Assembly (NCBI RefSeq): GCF_000526215.1
Contig: NZ_JAFQ01000004.1
Location: 1,054,001-1,118,000, forward strand
Reading direction: 5' to 3'
Origin: Nocardia sp. BMG51109
Lineage (GTDB): Bacteria > Actinomycetota > Actinomycetes > Mycobacteriales > Mycobacteriaceae
DNA: 64,000 bases
Positions 36,500-44,276 of the stretch are shown here, piece by piece. The translations under genes and the position numbers were made by a program. Numbering within the stretch: the stretch's first letter is position 1; every line of letters begins with the position of its first letter. The notes under the pieces are model-generated. The model made no database searches. It saw only the letters and a program-made list of their open reading frames with translations, and was not told the origin of the DNA.

Positions 36500-37806
36500 G
36501 CCGGGTCACCCACCGCGGCCCCGGCGGCGCCGAGCGGCCGGGACCGGATCGACACCCGGCTCACCCGCGTGGCCCGGTGCGCCCACAGCACATCGCGATA
36601 CACCCGCTCGTAGCCGCGGCCCAGGGTGTCCTCGCCGAAATGCGACACCACGTGCGCCCGGCACGCCTCCGGGTCGTAGTCGCGCACCTCCTTCACCGCG
36701 ATCGGCAGCTCGGCCGGGTCGTCGCAGATGCGGCCGGTCACGCCGTCCATGACCACCTCGGCGACCGCGCCGCCGCGCAACGCCACCACGGGGGTGCCGC
36801 AGACCATCGCCTCGATCATCACCATTCCGAACGGTTCCTCCCATTGCACCGGGAACAGCAGGCACGCGGCCTCGGACAACAGCTTTCGCTTGGCGGCGGC
36901 GTCGGCCATTCCGAACACCTGGTCGCGCTCGGTGAGCAACGGCCGCACCGCCTTCTCGAAATATGCCTTCTCGGCAGGCTCGTTGCACTTACCGGCGAGC
37001 ACCAGCGGGATACCGGCCGCGTGTGCGGCCTCCAGTGCCAGGTGCGGCGCCTTGTCCTCGGTGAACCTGCCCAGGAACAAAGCGTAGTCGCTCTTGTCGG
37101 CGCGGAAGGGCCAATCGCCGATGCGTAACGCATTGTGCACCCGGCCGGCCCAGTTCAGGTCGGGGGCGAGCGCGCGCTGCCGGTCGCTGATCGCCACCAG
37201 CGACACGTCCGAGCCGAGCGCGCGGTAGTAGACATACGGATCGCCGTCGACCGGACCGTGCACGGTGACCACCGTGGGCAGGCCGAGGCCGCGGTAGAAC
37301 GGCGCGTTGAGCGGGCCGGCGAAGGTGTGGTCGTGCACCAGGTCGACGCCCGCCGCCGCGACCGCCCGCTCCAGCGCGCAGCGAATCTTCAACGCGTGCA
37401 CCACTTCCGGGAACGGGTCGCCGAGCCGGTCGGCCTGGATCTCGTCCCATACCGGGACGAACCGCGCCTTGGTGCCGGGTTCGCCGGCGCCGAACAGCAC
37501 CACCTCGTGACCGCGATCGATCAGGGCGTCGACCAGGTCCGCGACCACGGCCTCGACGCCGCCGTAGGCCTTGGGCGGAACGTCGAAGTAGGGCGGAACC
37601 ACCATGGCTATGCGCAGGGCGTCGCGTGCGGACGACACCGCGGTTCGCGCGGACGATGACGCCGCGGTTCGCGCGGACGATGACACCGTGGCGGCTCGCG
37701 CGGACGATGACACCGTGGCGACTCGCGCGGAGGATGACACCGCGGCGATTCGCGCGGAGGAGGCAGGGCCGAAAGCCTGCTGCGGGGCCGAGAACTGTGC
37801 GTTCAT
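36496..37806 (-). CDS. Glycosyltransferase family 4 with repetitive N-terminus
   Basis: 436 residues from ATG at 37806 (GGGAG 7 nt upstream; an ATG two codons earlier is too close). Residues ~10-65 are low-complexity SSAR-(T/V/A)-A-(T/S)-VSS repeats from a tandem-repeat DNA tract. From ~70 a GT-B fold follows: IAMVVPPYFDVPPKAYGGVE, HDHTFAGPLNAPFYRG, ALFLGRFTEDKAPHLALEAA, and the C-terminal donor site FPVQWEEPFGMVMIEAMVCG with the E-x7-E pattern. Retaining transferase using a nucleotide sugar; sugar and acceptor unknown. Coupled by a 4-nt overlap to the debranching-like gene. Confidence 0.92.
   Translation of the reverse strand: MNAQFSAPQQAFGPASSARIAAVSSSARVATVSSSARAATVSSSARTAASSSARTAVSSARDALRIAMVVPPYFDVPPKAYGGVEAVVADLVDALIDRGHEVVLFGAGEPGTKARFVPVWDEIQADRLGDPFPEVVHALKIRCALERAVAAAGVDLVHDHTFAGPLNAPFYRGLGLPTVVTVHGPVDGDPYVYYRALGSDVSLVAISDRQRALAPDLNWAGRVHNALRIGDWPFRADKSDYALFLGRFTEDKAPHLALEAAHAAGIPLVLAGKCNEPAEKAYFEKAVRPLLTERDQVFGMADAAAKRKLLSEAACLLFPVQWEEPFGMVMIEAMVCGTPVVALRGGAVAEVVMDGVTGRICDDPAELPIAVKEVRDYDPEACRAHVVSHFGEDTLGRGYERVYRDVLWAHRATRVSRVSIRSRPLGAAGAAVGDPA
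37621..37766. repeat. 24/27-bp tandem repeat tract in the glycosyltransferase gene
   Basis: About five imperfect units based on tcgcgcggacgatgacaccg with 24- or 27-bp periods (clear unit starts near 37644, 37668, 37695, 37722 and 37749). All units are multiples of three, so the reading frame of the glycosyltransferase is kept and the repeats lengthen its disordered N-terminus. Confidence 0.8.
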
Positions 37807-38167
37807 GTCCATCTCCCGAGACACACGAGCGGATGGCACTTCATCGAGTGCCCATGCGGAGCCCACTGCCGCACCGGAATGGACGATCGTGTTTCAGATC
37901 AATGGCACATACGTGCGTCAGGAATGAGTTCGGCGATGAAATCGGCCTGGGAATCCCGCTACCGGTGAGTGTGCGACGATGAACGCACCGTGGCGCACCA
38001 TCGCGCCGGGCGGCCAGGGGGCTGACCACCACTCTAGCGCACACCCCGGACCACCCCCCGAGATCCCCGCAACGTTGCTGAGATATAACCACCAGGGCCG
38101 CAACACGATTCGTGGCCCGGAATCGTGTCGCGGCCCGTGCCACCGGTCGGCCCCGGCGGTATTCCGG
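37807..38167. other. Intergenic region GT4 / ABC permease
   Basis: 361 bp between the GT4 start and the end of the transporter operon. It holds the hairpin at 38103-38128 and must contain the GT4 promoter; minus-strand reading frames here lack ribosome-binding sites and family resemblance. No RNA gene recognised. Confidence 0.5.
38103..38128 (-). terminator. Hairpin ending the ABC transporter operon
   Basis: Perfect 9-bp inverted repeat acacgattc / gaatcgtgt with an 8-nt loop, 40 bp beyond the stop of the last permease gene. Plausible terminator for the siderophore-locus transporter transcript. Confidence 0.6.
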
Positions 38168-39022
38168 TCAGCCCTCGGCGGCCTTCCGGTAGCCGCGCAC
38201 GGCCAGCGCACCGAAGACCGCGATCAGGCCGACCGCCCAGGCCACCGTCTGCAACACCGGGACGACCAGCGGCCCCCCGACGGCGAAGTTGCGCATCGCC
38301 TCGATGGCGCAGCTCATCGGCTGGCCCCGCACGATCGGCTGCAACCAGCCCGGATAGTTCTGCACCGGAACGAATCCCGAGTTGAAGAACATGCCGACCA
38401 GCACCACAATCGCGAACAGCTGCACCGCCTGGCCGCCGGCCTTGCTCACGCCGACCATGACCACCACCGGCGTGAATCCGGCGATCACGATCACCGGCAC
38501 CACGAGCATGCCGAGCGCGCCCGCCCAGCCCTCCTCGAAGCGCAGGCCGAGCAGCATCCCGATGACGATGACCACGACGGTGGCCGCGAGCGCGCGGCCG
38601 CATTCGGCCAGCAGTCGCCCGATCAGCCCGGCGGCGCGGTGGATCGGCAGCACCCAGAACCGGCGCAGCAGGCCGCTCTCCCGCTCGCCGAACAGCGACT
38701 GACCGGTGCCCATCGCGCCGTACATGGCCCCGGCCACCGCGATCATCGGCACGAATCCGTAGATCGGATCGGTGCCGCCGGCCGTATTGCCCAGCGACTT
38801 GTCCAGCACCAGGTCGTACAGGAGCAGCAGCAGGATCGGGAAGGCCAGGGTGCTGGTGATCACCTCCGGCTGCCGCGACCACCGGCGCAACAGCCGGCTC
38901 GCCTCCACCAGGCTCTGCGACGGCAGCGAACCCAGCCCGGGCCGGGCCGCAAGGTCGTCCGAAAAATCCACCTGCACAGTCACTTCCGACTCCCCACTCA
39001 TGCCTGTGTTCTCGACGGGCAT
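38168..39022 (-). CDS. ABC-2 type transporter permease (second subunit)
   Basis: 284 residues from ATG at 39022 (GGAGGGAG upstream); a second in-frame ATG at 39001 gives 277. Six hydrophobic segments from ~55 (FPILLLLLYDLVL, FVPMIAVAGAMYGAMG, TVVVIVIGMLLGL, VIVIAGFTPVVVMVG, LFAIVVLVGMFF, AVGLIAVFGALAV) with the ABC-2 signature RFWVLPIHRAAGLIGRLLAE after TM2. DrrB/DrrC-like drug or metabolite exporter subunit. Its first seven codons (MPVENTG) belong to the last of four 74-bp repeats separating it from the first permease. Likely exports the siderophore made by the neighbouring genes. Confidence 0.88.
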   Translation of the reverse strand: MPVENTGMSGESEVTVQVDFSDDLAARPGLGSLPSQSLVEASRLLRRWSRQPEVITSTLAFPILLLLLYDLVLDKSLGNTAGGTDPIYGFVPMIAVAGAMYGAMGTGQSLFGERESGLLRRFWVLPIHRAAGLIGRLLAECGRALAATVVVIVIGMLLGLRFEEGWAGALGMLVVPVIVIAGFTPVVVMVGVSKAGGQAVQLFAIVVLVGMFFNSGFVPVQNYPGWLQPIVRGQPMSCAIEAMRNFAVGGPLVVPVLQTVAWAVGLIAVFGALAVRGYRKAAEG

Positions 39023-39296
39023 TCCCGGCTCCCTCCGTGGTGACGCAAGCTGCCGCCTCCGGTCGCGTCGCTCATGCCTGTGTTCTCTACGGGCATTCCC
39101 GGCTCCCTCCGTGGTGACGCAAGCTGCCGCCTCCGGTCGCGTCGCTCATGCCTGTGTTCTCTACGGGCATTCCCGGCTCCCTCCGTGGTGACGCAAGCTG
39201 CCGCCTCCGGTCGCGTCGCTCATGCCTGTGTTCTCTACGGGCATTCCCGGCTCCCTCCGTGGTGACGCAAGCTGCCGCCTCCGGTCGCGTCGCTCA
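39001..39296 (-). repeat. Four 74-bp tandem repeats with overlapping micro-ORFs between two permease genes
   Basis: Four head-to-tail 74-bp units (39001-39074, 39075-39148, 39149-39222, 39223-39296), identical apart from one substitution in the first-listed unit (ctcgacggg instead of ctctacggg). On the minus strand each unit contains GGAGGGAG, an ATGCCC start and an ATGAGC start. From 39297, ATGAGC overlaps the stop of the upstream permease and encodes 20 residues (MSDATGGGSLRHHGGSRECP) to TAG at 39235; the next ATGCCC (39244) overlaps that TAG and encodes MPVENTG plus the same 20 residues, and so on. In the last unit the substitution removes the TAG and the frame feeds the MPVENTG start of the second permease. 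74 is not divisible by three, so each unit shifts frame. Confidence 0.92.
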
Positions 39297-40097
39297 TGCC
39301 CGGTGTCCTTCCGCTCGCACCGCCAGCACCGCACCGACCACGAACAACCCCACGATCCACGCCGCGGCCACGCCGAGTTCGGAGACGACCCGCCCGTCGG
39401 CCAGCCCGCGCAGCGCCGCGGCGATCTGGGAGACCGGCTGGTTGCGGACGAACGGCTGGATCCAGCCCGGGAAGCCCTCCGCCGGAACGAGTCCGGTCGA
39501 GGCGAGGATCAGCAGCAGCTGCGGCCCGAACAGCACGGTGCCGCTGAGTTCCGGGTTGCGCGTGACTGTGCCGAGCGCGTCGGTGGCGACCATCAGGCCC
39601 GCACCGAACGCCAGCACCACCACGACGAAAAGCACCGCCGTACCGGCGGAGTGGAACCGGAAGCCGAATACGGAGCCGATCACCAGCGCACCCACCAGCG
39701 ATGTCACCGCCCGGGCCATATTCGCCGATAGCCGGGCGGATACCGGAACCCACGGCGGCACCGGCATGGAGCGCAGCCGGGTCGCCATGCCGCCGACGAC
39801 CTCCTTCGCCGCCCGGTCGCCGGCGAACATGGAGGAGAAGAACATGGCGTAGGCCACGATCACCGGGAGCAGGTACTGGGCGTACTTCACGCCCGGCGAC
39901 TCCAGCGAATGACGCAGCGGCACATAGAAACACACGAAGAACACCACGGGCTGCGCGAAGGCCAGCACCGCATCGCCCTGACGCAGCGCGGCCCGGATGT
40001 TGCGCGTGCTCAGCGCGCCGAACTGCAACCACGGCGGAACCTTCAGCTCCCCGTCGGAAATCTGTAGTGCGTCCGGGGATTTCGCCGCCGTGGTCAC
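39294..40097 (-). CDS. ABC-2 type transporter permease (first subunit)
   Basis: 267 residues; start overlaps the ATPase stop by 4 nt (ATGA). Six hydrophobic segments (AVLAFAQPVVFFVCFYVPL, YLLPVIVAYAMFFSSMF, VTSLVGALVIGSVFGF, VLFVVVVLAFGAGLMVA, LLLILASTGLV, AWIVGLFVVGAVLAV) and an amphipathic loop MATRLRSMPVPPWVPVSARL typical of DrrB-like permeases. Pairs with the second permease to form the channel. Its stop overlaps the first ATG of the 74-bp repeat array. Confidence 0.88.
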   Translation of the reverse strand: MTTAAKSPDALQISDGELKVPPWLQFGALSTRNIRAALRQGDAVLAFAQPVVFFVCFYVPLRHSLESPGVKYAQYLLPVIVAYAMFFSSMFAGDRAAKEVVGGMATRLRSMPVPPWVPVSARLSANMARAVTSLVGALVIGSVFGFRFHSAGTAVLFVVVVLAFGAGLMVATDALGTVTRNPELSGTVLFGPQLLLILASTGLVPAEGFPGWIQPFVRNQPVSQIAAALRGLADGRVVSELGVAAAWIVGLFVVGAVLAVRAEGHRA

Positions 40098-41104
40098 GCC
40101 TCGGCCCCCACGGCCGGCTTCCTGGTCAGCTCGATGAAGACCTCGTCCAGCGACGGCCGGCGCAGCGCGATATCGATCAATTCGATTCCGGCGTCGTTGA
40201 TCCGGTTCAGCGCCTCCGACAGCGTCACCGCGCCGTCGGGTGCGGGCAGCGACACCCGGTCCTGCGATTCGGCGACCGTGGTCTCGCCCAGCCCGGACAG
40301 CGCCGACACCACGGCGGGCACGTCACCGGCGTCGACCGGAACCACCTCGCAGTAGCTGGCGCCCGAGCGGGCCTTGAGCTGATCGGCGGTGCCCTCGGCG
40401 ATCACCGTGCCCTTGTCGACCACGATGATGTTGTCGCTCAACGCATCCGCCTCCTCGAGGTACTGCGTCGTGAGCAGGACCGTGACGCCCTGCTCCTTGA
40501 GCGAGCGCACCAGCGCCCACAGGCTCTGCCGGCTCACCGGGTCCAGGCCCGTGGTCGGCTCGTCGAGGAACACCACCCGCGGCGGGCGCACCAGGCCGCA
40601 GGCGATATCGATGCGGCGGCGCATGCCGCCGGAGTACTGGCCGACCCGCCGGTCCGCGGCCTCGGTCAGCGCGAACTGCTCGAGCAGTTCCCCGGCCCGC
40701 TGCGCGGCGGCCTTGCGACGCAGGCCCATCAGGCGACCGAACAGCACCAGGTTCTCCCGGCCGGTGAGCATCTCGTCCAGCGCGGCGTACTGACCGGTGA
40801 GCATGATCGACGACCGCACCTTGGCGGCGTCGCGGACCACGTCGTGACCGGCGACCTCGGCCCGGCCGGCATCGGGGCGGGTGAGGGTGGACAGAATGGA
40901 CACGGTCGTGGTCTTTCCGGCGCCGTTCGGGCCAAGCACACCCAGCACGCTGCCCGTGGGCACGCTGAAGGTGATCCCGCGCAGGGCCTTGACGTCACCG
41001 AACGACTTCTCGACCGATTCGACGACGATCGCGTTGTCCGTTCCCGAGACGCCGCCCGGTTCTGCCACTGTTTCCGACACAATGTTCTCCGTCTGAGCGC
41101 TCAT
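40094..41104 (-). CDS. ABC transporter ATP-binding protein (DrrA-like)
   Basis: 336 residues from ATG at 41104. Walker A GPNGAGKTTTV, Q-loop region MLTGQYAALDE, ABC signature YSGGMRRRIDIA, Walker B VVFLDEP, H-loop VLLTTQYLEEAD, then the DrrA/NodI-type C-terminal extension (~100 residues) ending in RRPSLDEVFIELT. Energises the two ABC-2 permeases encoded immediately downstream. An IdeR-like box lies 21 bp upstream, so it should be derepressed under iron limitation together with the siderophore genes, supporting a siderophore-export role. Confidence 0.92.
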   Translation of the reverse strand: MSAQTENIVSETVAEPGGVSGTDNAIVVESVEKSFGDVKALRGITFSVPTGSVLGVLGPNGAGKTTTVSILSTLTRPDAGRAEVAGHDVVRDAAKVRSSIMLTGQYAALDEMLTGRENLVLFGRLMGLRRKAAAQRAGELLEQFALTEAADRRVGQYSGGMRRRIDIACGLVRPPRVVFLDEPTTGLDPVSRQSLWALVRSLKEQGVTVLLTTQYLEEADALSDNIIVVDKGTVIAEGTADQLKARSGASYCEVVPVDAGDVPAVVSALSGLGETTVAESQDRVSLPAPDGAVTLSEALNRINDAGIELIDIALRRPSLDEVFIELTRKPAVGAEA

Positions 41105-41124
41105 CAATCTAGGCAGTTGATTAC

Positions 41125-41143
41125 TTTGGTAACGCTAACCTAA
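41125..41143. promoter_or_regulatory. IdeR-like iron box upstream of the ABC transporter
   Basis: The 19-mer tttggtaacgctaacctaa matches the IdeR/DtxR consensus TTAGGTTAGGCTAACCTAA at 16 of 19 positions, with an intact CTAACCTAA half-site. Located 20 bp before the ATPase start and 55 bp after the AT-KR-ACP gene stop, it should give iron-repressible expression to the transporter operon. Confidence 0.75.
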
Positions 41144-41198
41144 TTCAGTACTCAACTCCACCCCTCGCACTGGCAACGTCGGATCGCCCGCGCCCTGC

Positions 41199-44100
41199 TC
41201 AGCCCAACAGCGACACCACTTCGTCGAGCGAGGCGCCGCCGAGGATCGCCGTGACCGGCAGCTCACGCTGCAGATCGGATTCGAGGCGTTTCCGTAGGTC
41301 CAGGGCCTGCAACGAGTCCAGGCCCAGGGCGACCAGCGGCACGGTCCCGTCGATGGTCTCCGTGCCGTCCAGGCCCATCACGATGCGCAGCGCGTGCCGC
41401 ACCGTCGCGGCGGTGTCCGGAGCGGCTGTCGCCGCGGTGTCCGCCGGAGCGGCCGGAACGGCGTCATCGGCAGGGGCATCGGGCGCGTCGCCGGCGACCG
41501 CTTCCGGGACCGGCGGCGTTTCCTCCGGTAGCTCGGCGAACAGCGGCTGAAAACCGAAGACCGAGTACAGGTCCCGGATCCGCCCCCAATCCGCCGCCGC
41601 GACGAGCACATTCGCCGGCTCCGGCGCGAAACCGGCCGCGATCGCCCCCGCCGGGTCCATCGGCAGCAGCCCGGCCCCGCTGATCCTGGCCAGGGCCTCG
41701 GCGTTGTCGGCGCCGACGGCCCGCCACAACCCCCACTGCACCGACGAGCAGCGCAGGCCCCGGGCCCGGTAGCGGGCGGCTGCGGCATCCAGCAGCCGGT
41801 TGACCGCCGAGTACACCAGGTGCCCGCGCCCGCCCAGCGTCGCCGACAGCGAGGAGCACAGCACGAGGCGGCCGTCGTCGGCGAGCGGGAAGTGCCGCAC
41901 CAGGTGGTCCAGGGTGAGCGCCTTCGCCGCGGCGGCGGCGCGCACGGTCGCGGGCGTCGGTTCGGCCTCGGCCGCCGAATAGTCCACGGCCGCATGCACG
42001 ATCAGCGACGCCGGGGTGTCGCGGTACTCCTCGGCGAGGGTGCGCACCGCGTCCTCGTCGGCGACATCGCAGATCCGGCCGACGATCTCGGTGCCGCCGC
42101 GGCGCTCGATGTCGCGGAGGCGGCCGGCCGCGGCGGCATCGCCCCCCGACCTGCTGATCAGCGTGATCCTGTCCGCACCGGCCGCGGCGAAGTGCTCGCA
42201 GAAGTCCAGCCCGAGCTTGCCGGTGCCGCCGACGATGACAACCTCGCGCAGCCGCTCCGCGTCGAACGGAGCGTCGGGGGCCTCGTCGACGACCAGCCGC
42301 TTGCTGTAGACGCCGCCGTCGCGGACCGCGAGTTCGGGCTCGCCGGCAATGTGCAGCGCGCCCACCAGGCCCTTCGCCGACACGTCGGCATCCTCGCCCG
42401 CCGCCAGGTCGACGTGGCGGAAACCGACGCCGACGTATTCGGCCGCCAGACAACGGAATCCGGCCGGCACGGCGGCGTGCAGCAGGCCGGGCAGATCCGA
42501 TTCCAGCACCTGCTCGCCGCCAGCGGTCACCAGCCAGACGTCGGTGACCCCGGTGACGTCGGGCAGCCAGGAGCGATCGCCGAGGAATGCGGCCAGATCG
42601 TCCACGGCGGCCGCGGTCCCGTCCTCCGACGGCGGCGGGACCAGGACCACCAGGGTGTCGAACGACGCGGCGGGCGTGCCCGATTCGTCGGTGTAGACGA
42701 CGGTGGCGCCGTGCCGGGGCGCGACCGCGCAGATCGCGGACACCAGGTCGCCGCACCGTCCGGTGTGGTCCACCAGGGCGATGGTGCGCGGCGGCACCAG
42801 CCTTCGCCGCTGCAGGCGGGTCCAGTGCTCGACGAGCCGCTGCGGCGGCACGGTGCCGTCGGCGCGGGCCGGCCGCTCCGGCCGCGCGGCGGCGGCATAC
42901 GGATACGGCGCCCACAGCTTCTTCGGGGACATCCGGGTGTTCGGGAAGTCCCGTAGCGGCGGCGCCGGCGGTTCGCCGGATACGCTGTCCCGCAACGCCT
43001 CCCACGGGTATCCGGCGTCGTGCACCGCGACGGTGGCCAGGCTGCGGGTGAATTCGCGCAGATCCTCGGCGCTGCGGCGGGAGGTGCCCAGCACCTGGAA
43101 GTCGCGCTGTGCCGTCACCCCGCTCAGGTTCTCCTGGATGGCCAGCATGAGCGTGGGGTGCTCGGAGATCTCGACGAAGGTGTCGGCATCGGCGGCGGCG
43201 AGCTCGATCGCGCGGTCGAAGCGAACCCGGTTGCGCAGGTTCAGGTACCAGTAGTCGACGACCGACAGCTCCGTATGGACACGGTCACCGAATGTGGCGC
43301 CGATGAAGTCGACCTCGCCGTCCAGGAACGACCGGTTGTCCATGTCGTCGCCGACGGTGCGGCTCAGGATCTCCCGGAAGCCGCTGACGTAGGAGGTGTG
43401 CGCCGGATACTGGACCCGGATCTCCTTGGCGAATTTCCCTTCGGCATTGAGCAGTTCGACGATGGCCAGCACCGCCTCGCGCTCGCCGGAGATGGCGAGG
43501 ATATGCGCCGAGTTGACCACCGACAGCTCCGCGAATCCCGCGTGCCGGGCGAGCAGATCCTCGCATTCGTCGCGGTCGATGCCCACCACGGCCATCGAGT
43601 AGCCGGTGAGCTTCAGGCCGTCGACGATGGTCGCGCGGCTGGTCACGATGCGCACCGCGTCGCGCAGCGTCTGCGCGCCCGAGATGTAGGCGGCGGCGAT
43701 CTCGCCCTGCGAATGCCCCACGGTCACCGCCGGACGCACCCCGACCGCCCGCCACATCGCGGCGATCCCGACCATCTGCATGAACAGCGCGGGCTGCACG
43801 GTGTGCGCGCTGTCGTCGGCCGGCGCGTCGACATCCAGCAGATACGGGAGCGGCGACCATTCGTACAGTTCGTGAAAGACCTTGTCGCACTCCTCGACCG
43901 CCGCGCGGTAGGACTCGGAGTGGTCGTAGAGCATGCGACCCATACCGGGCCGCTGGCTGCCCTGACCGGGGAAGATGTAGGCGACCCGCCGGGCCACGGC
44001 GGCCTCGGCGGAACTCACCACGGCCGGATGCGGTTCACCCGCCGCGACCGCGCGCAGCGCGTCCAGCAGTTCCGCCCGCTCGGTGACCATGACCAGCGCC

Positions 44101-44276
44101 CGATGCCGCCGCGCCACCCGGGTGCGGAAGAGCATGTCCGCCACCCGGTCCGGCGTGACCTCGCCGTGCTCGGCGACATAGTCGGCGACCGCCGCCGCCT
44201 CCCGGCGCAACGCGTCGGCGTTGTCCGAGGACAGCAACACCGGGACGGTCCCGTCCGGTAACCGGTAGCTAGACAT
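41199..44276 (-). CDS. MbtD/NbtC-like PKS: AT-KR-ACP (cassette B)
   Basis: 1025 residues from ATG at 44276. Order: ~75-residue linker beginning MSSYRLPDGTVPVLLSSD; AT ~90-400 (FPGQGSQRPGMG, active-site Ser in GHSQGEIAAAYISG); structural linker; KR ~660-880 (VVIVGGTGKLGLDFCEHF for NADPH, SSLSATLGGRG and Y-S-A-V-N active site); ACP ~950-1020 with LVALGLDSLQALDL for phosphopantetheine. No KS; the ketosynthase is the separate gene upstream, overlapping by 8 nt (ATGTCTAG). Corresponds to mycobacterial MbtD, which with MbtC adds and reduces one polyketide unit of the siderophore. Lacks the methyltransferase found in cassette A. The AT specificity position reads YPAHT instead of HAFH or YASH. Confidence 0.9.
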   Translation of the reverse strand: MSSYRLPDGTVPVLLSSDNADALRREAAAVADYVAEHGEVTPDRVADMLFRTRVARRHRALVMVTERAELLDALRAVAAGEPHPAVVSSAEAAVARRVAYIFPGQGSQRPGMGRMLYDHSESYRAAVEECDKVFHELYEWSPLPYLLDVDAPADDSAHTVQPALFMQMVGIAAMWRAVGVRPAVTVGHSQGEIAAAYISGAQTLRDAVRIVTSRATIVDGLKLTGYSMAVVGIDRDECEDLLARHAGFAELSVVNSAHILAISGEREAVLAIVELLNAEGKFAKEIRVQYPAHTSYVSGFREILSRTVGDDMDNRSFLDGEVDFIGATFGDRVHTELSVVDYWYLNLRNRVRFDRAIELAAADADTFVEISEHPTLMLAIQENLSGVTAQRDFQVLGTSRRSAEDLREFTRSLATVAVHDAGYPWEALRDSVSGEPPAPPLRDFPNTRMSPKKLWAPYPYAAAARPERPARADGTVPPQRLVEHWTRLQRRRLVPPRTIALVDHTGRCGDLVSAICAVAPRHGATVVYTDESGTPAASFDTLVVLVPPPSEDGTAAAVDDLAAFLGDRSWLPDVTGVTDVWLVTAGGEQVLESDLPGLLHAAVPAGFRCLAAEYVGVGFRHVDLAAGEDADVSAKGLVGALHIAGEPELAVRDGGVYSKRLVVDEAPDAPFDAERLREVVIVGGTGKLGLDFCEHFAAAGADRITLISRSGGDAAAAGRLRDIERRGGTEIVGRICDVADEDAVRTLAEEYRDTPASLIVHAAVDYSAAEAEPTPATVRAAAAAKALTLDHLVRHFPLADDGRLVLCSSLSATLGGRGHLVYSAVNRLLDAAAARYRARGLRCSSVQWGLWRAVGADNAEALARISGAGLLPMDPAGAIAAGFAPEPANVLVAAADWGRIRDLYSVFGFQPLFAELPEETPPVPEAVAGDAPDAPADDAVPAAPADTAATAAPDTAATVRHALRIVMGLDGTETIDGTVPLVALGLDSLQALDLRKRLESDLQRELPVTAILGGASLDEVVSLLG

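Noticed and set aside
37604..37927. Plus-strand 107-codon ORF rich in RADDD repeats
   Set aside because: It is the antisense reading of the tandem-repeat tract in the glycosyltransferase gene; no start context.
39001..39296. CRISPR array interpretation of the 74-bp repeats
   Set aside because: Units are directly adjacent and nearly identical along their whole length with no variable spacers and no cas genes.
39074..39852. Plus-strand ORFs starting at 74-bp intervals (39074, 39148, 39222)
   Set aside because: Artefacts of the tandem repeat read on the wrong strand. The minus-strand reading has Shine-Dalgarno sites and links two real genes.
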